This document shows, in pieces, positions 62,256-64,000 of a DNA stretch of 64,000 nucleotides (positions are counted from its first letter, which is position 1; each line of letters opens with the position of its first letter). This stretch comes from an uncultured Aequorivita sp. (lineage in GTDB: Bacteria; Bacteroidota; Bacteroidia; Flavobacteriales; Flavobacteriaceae): the NCBI GenBank assembly GCA_937125455.1, contig CAKZLK010000033.1:42701-106700 (forward strand), given 5' to 3'. The position numbers were made by a program, and so were the translations under genes. The notes below the pieces were generated by a model. It ran no database searches. It had not been told where the DNA came from and was given only the letters and a program-made list of their open reading frames with translations.

Positions 62256-63643
62256 GTAAATTTCTATTTGAGGATTTTGATGAAGTTTCCGCAAAGCAGT
62301 GGAAGCAGAAAATACAGTATGATCTAAAAGGCGCCGATTATAATGAGACTTTAATTTGGAAAAGTCCCGAGGGTGTACATGTGAAACCATTTTATCACCA
62401 AGACGATTTTGTGCAAGGTTTTCAATCCATTCCCGGCCAACCACAGTCTTGGAAAATTGCACAGGAAATATTTGTTGATGATGAAAAGATAGCTAATAAT
62501 ATTGCTTTGGATGCTTTAAGCCGAGGTGCAGAGGCGATAATTTTTACTGCCGCCGAAGATTTTGATCCACGAACAGTTTTTAAGGATTTCCCTTTTGAAA
62601 CGGCTTCAATCTATTTTAAGCTAACTTTTCTTTCCGAAGTATTTTACAGCAAACTCATCAAATTCTTTTCGCAAAAAAATGCTACTGTTTATTACAATAT
62701 AGATTTAATTGGAAACCTGGCCCGAACTGGTAATTGGTTTCACAATTTGAAAAAGGACCACGACCTTCTGGACACTATTTTTCAGAAACATGATTCAGAA
62801 AACCTTCTTTCGGTTGATGCAACTTTGTATCAAAATGCTGGTGCAAATACAGTTCAGCAGTTAGCATACGCCTTGGCGCACGCCAATGAATATTTAAACC
62901 ACGTATGTCACCCTGAGCTTGTCGAAGGGCTTCCGAAGCAGGATTTTAAAATAACATTTCAACTTGCCACTGGTTCAAATTACTTCTTTGAAATAGCAAA
63001 AATCCGAGCGCTTAGAAAACTATACGCAACACTGGCAAAGGAATATGGAACAAATGAAACCTGCCACATCATTGCCACACCTTCTAAGCGGAACAAAACC
63101 ATATACGATTACAACGTAAATATGCTACGAAGCACCACCGAATGTATGAGCGCCGTATTGGGGGGGGCAGACACAGTTTGCAATAGGGCTTATGATGAAT
63201 TGTATCATAAAAGCAATGAATTCGGGGAACGCATTGCCCGTAACCAATTGCTTGTTTTAAAATATGAAAGTTATTTCGATGCTGTAAGCAATCCTACTGA
63301 CGGCACCTATTATATTGAAAGTTTAACGGATGAACTTGCCGAAAAAGCACTTCAGCTTTTCAAAGAAATAGAAAAGGGCGGCGGTTTTCTTCAGCAATTA
63401 AAAGAAGGAACCATTCAGAAAAAAATAATGGAAAGTGCTGAAAAGGAGCAACAACTTTTTGACAGCGGTGAGCTGAAACTATTGGGCACTAATTATCACC
63501 CAAACAAAAACGACAGGATGAAAGACGATCTACAACTTTTCCCTTTCGTAAAACGCAACCCGGTTAAAACCCTTATCGTCCCAATTATTGAAAAAAGATT
63601 AGCGGAAATCACTGAACAAGAACGTTTAAAACAAGAATCATGA
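62252..63643 (+). CDS. mutA: Methylmalonyl-CoA mutase small subunit
   Basis: With MutB this protein forms the adenosylcobalamin enzyme that interconverts succinyl-CoA and R-methylmalonyl-CoA. The 463 residues have the family start (FDEVSAKQWKQKIQYDLKGAD), the TIM-barrel and the conserved YNVNMLRSTTECMSAVLGGAD and AFSNRIARNQL-like (EFGERIARNQLLVLKYES) stretches. Residues about 219-228 (VCHPELVEGLP) are encoded by a dispersed repeat, an insertion between the barrel strands. It overlaps the DivIC-like gene and is followed by a small gene and mutB. Confidence 0.96.
   Translation: MSKFLFEDFDEVSAKQWKQKIQYDLKGADYNETLIWKSPEGVHVKPFYHQDDFVQGFQSIPGQPQSWKIAQEIFVDDEKIANNIALDALSRGAEAIIFTAAEDFDPRTVFKDFPFETASIYFKLTFLSEVFYSKLIKFFSQKNATVYYNIDLIGNLARTGNWFHNLKKDHDLLDTIFQKHDSENLLSVDATLYQNAGANTVQQLAYALAHANEYLNHVCHPELVEGLPKQDFKITFQLATGSNYFFEIAKIRALRKLYATLAKEYGTNETCHIIATPSKRNKTIYDYNVNMLRSTTECMSAVLGGADTVCNRAYDELYHKSNEFGERIARNQLLVLKYESYFDAVSNPTDGTYYIESLTDELAEKALQLFKEIEKGGGFLQQLKEGTIQKKIMESAEKEQQLFDSGELKLLGTNYHPNKNDRMKDDLQLFPFVKRNPVKTLIVPIIEKRLAEITEQERLKQES
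62906..62932 (+). repeat. CACCCTGAGC...GAAGGGC dispersed repeat inside mutA
   Basis: TGTCACCCTGAGCTTG and GTCGAAGGGCTT match the intergenic copy at 55594 in order and spacing, and are translated as CHPELVEGL. Confidence 0.88.
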
Positions 63644-63825
63644 ACAATGAAGTATTAGGAACCGTTTTAGGAATCATCTTTATCGTCTTAGGTTTAGCAA
63701 TCTTAGTGCGATATAAAAAACTGTCATCACATAAATATTTCCAACTTCTTTTTATAATCATAGCAATAATGTTGCTTGGTTTTGGAGTTTATATGGGTTG
63801 GAGAAGCATTACGTTATATGGATAG
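63640..63825 (+). CDS. Small two-helix membrane protein between mutA and mutB
   Basis: A 61-residue protein made of two membrane helices (about 5-23 and 33-54: LGTVLGIIFIVLGLAILVRY and YFQLLFIIIAIMLLGFGVYMG) joined by a short basic turn (KKLSSHK). It overlaps mutA by 4 bp and mutB by 8 bp, so its expression is coupled with the mutase subunits. No function is known for it. The coupling suggests either a link to the mutase or simple operon membership. Confidence 0.72.
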   Translation: MNNEVLGTVLGIIFIVLGLAILVRYKKLSSHKYFQLLFIIIAIMLLGFGVYMGWRSITLYG

Positions 63826-64000
63826 AAAAAATTTACAAAATATCGAATTGAAGACGGAAGAGGGAAGACGGAAGACAGAAGTTTCAGCGGTTCACCCTGA
63901 GACTTCAGCAGGACAAAATGAAACCAGGAACCTGAAACCTGAAACCCATTCAACTGCGGAAACTATCGAAATTAAAAAGAACTACAGTAAAGAAGACATA
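63818..64000 (+). CDS. mutB: Methylmalonyl-CoA mutase large subunit, N-terminus only
   Basis: The first 61 codons are open to the window edge. The start MDRKNLQNIEL and the end KKNYSKEDI fit the usual large-subunit N-terminus, in which a short leader precedes a Y-T-K-E-D-I-like block. The intervening 40 residues do not resemble any folded domain. They are encoded by three repeat sequences in a row (63851-63881, 63890-63920, 63921-63947). The catalytic barrel and cobalamin domain lie beyond the window. Confidence 0.85.
   Translation, partial: MDRKNLQNIELKTEEGRRKTEVSAVHPETSAGQNETRNLKPETHSTAETIEIKKNYSKEDI
63851..63947 (+). repeat. Three dispersed repeats in a row inside mutB
   Basis: GAAGACGGAAGAGGGAAGACGG is a purine repeat. 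GTTCACCCTGAGACTTCAGC is a variant of the CACCCTGAGC element. GGAACCTGAAACCTGAAACC is the GAAACCTG repeat. They follow directly with no frame break. Confidence 0.88.

Overview
The window is chromosomal DNA from a member of the Bacteroidetes, almost certainly the family Flavobacteriaceae. The evidence is the low GC content, start sites preceded by the Bacteroidetes promoter pattern (TTG, about 19 bp, TAnnTTTG) with almost no Shine-Dalgarno sequences, four proteins with C-terminal type IX secretion (T9SS) sorting domains, the gliding-motility lipoprotein GldI, a bacillithiol-type YtxJ protein, many short SPII lipoproteins and CarboxypepD_reg/DUF5686 outer-membrane proteins. A genus cannot be fixed from this sequence alone. 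There is no rRNA, tRNA, IS element, prophage or CRISPR array. The one RNA gene is the small SRP RNA.

Layout. 1-4.4 kb (minus): a cut dienelactone-hydrolase-like lipoprotein, a DUF5686 outer-membrane protein, smpB and a histidine phosphatase. 4.5-8.7 kb (plus): a CsbD stress protein, a T9SS thioredoxin, a cassette-like segment with an unknown membrane protein, trmL, an Asp/Asn-hydroxylase-like protein and a SOUL haem protein. 8.7-16 kb: clpB, ytxJ, an unknown lipoprotein, fumarylacetoacetase, glyA. 16-22.6 kb: lipoproteins, a GNAT plus guanine deaminase pair, a beta-helix lipoprotein, a cysteine-cluster CarboxypepD_reg protein and glutaminyl cyclase. 22.6-31.2 kb: SRP RNA, an SDR enzyme, a barrel gene broken by an in-frame stop, a transaldolase-like aldolase, a thioredoxin-fold lipoprotein without its cysteines, an ABC-F ATPase, twin DUF2007 genes, twin fasciclin genes. 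31.2-41 kb (minus): pheT, an MFS transporter, a 14-repeat FG-GAP T9SS protein, an M48 protease, a TrmH-type methyltransferase, two envelope proteins. 41-54.2 kb: a 930-residue T9SS protein, a DUF6503-like lipoprotein, DUF3810, pepD, a cyclophilin-FKBP fusion with gldI and nrnA, ndk, a Ycf48-like T9SS protein, and the recF/lipoprotein/DUF721 group. 54.3-64 kb (mostly plus): a TPR protein, ribH, a small membrane protein, mutL, two rhomboid proteases, an EEP hydrolase, WbqC (minus), udk, a DivIC/FtsB-like protein, mutA, a small membrane protein and the start of mutB.

How the genes work together. Most of the window is housekeeping: translation (smpB, pheT, trmL, SRP RNA), DNA maintenance (recF, mutL, DUF721), nucleotide, folate and riboflavin metabolism (ndk, udk, glyA, ribH, guaD) and propionate/methylmalonyl-CoA metabolism (mutA/mutB). 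It is interleaved with envelope proteins that reach the surface through the lipoprotein or T9SS routes.

The most unusual signal is a set of short dispersed repeats that sit between genes and are also translated in frame. They form the N-terminal extension of mutB, a linker of mutL, an insertion in mutA, a linker of the TrmH-type methyltransferase, the N-terminus of the M48 protease, the C-terminus of a lipoprotein, and the -33 element of the udk promoter. Other notable points are a cassette-like segment ending in a large foldback sequence (5.8-6.7 kb), a terminator hairpin that also encodes the C-terminus of a DUF2007 protein, and two genes whose -7 box abuts the start codon, suggesting leaderless mRNAs.
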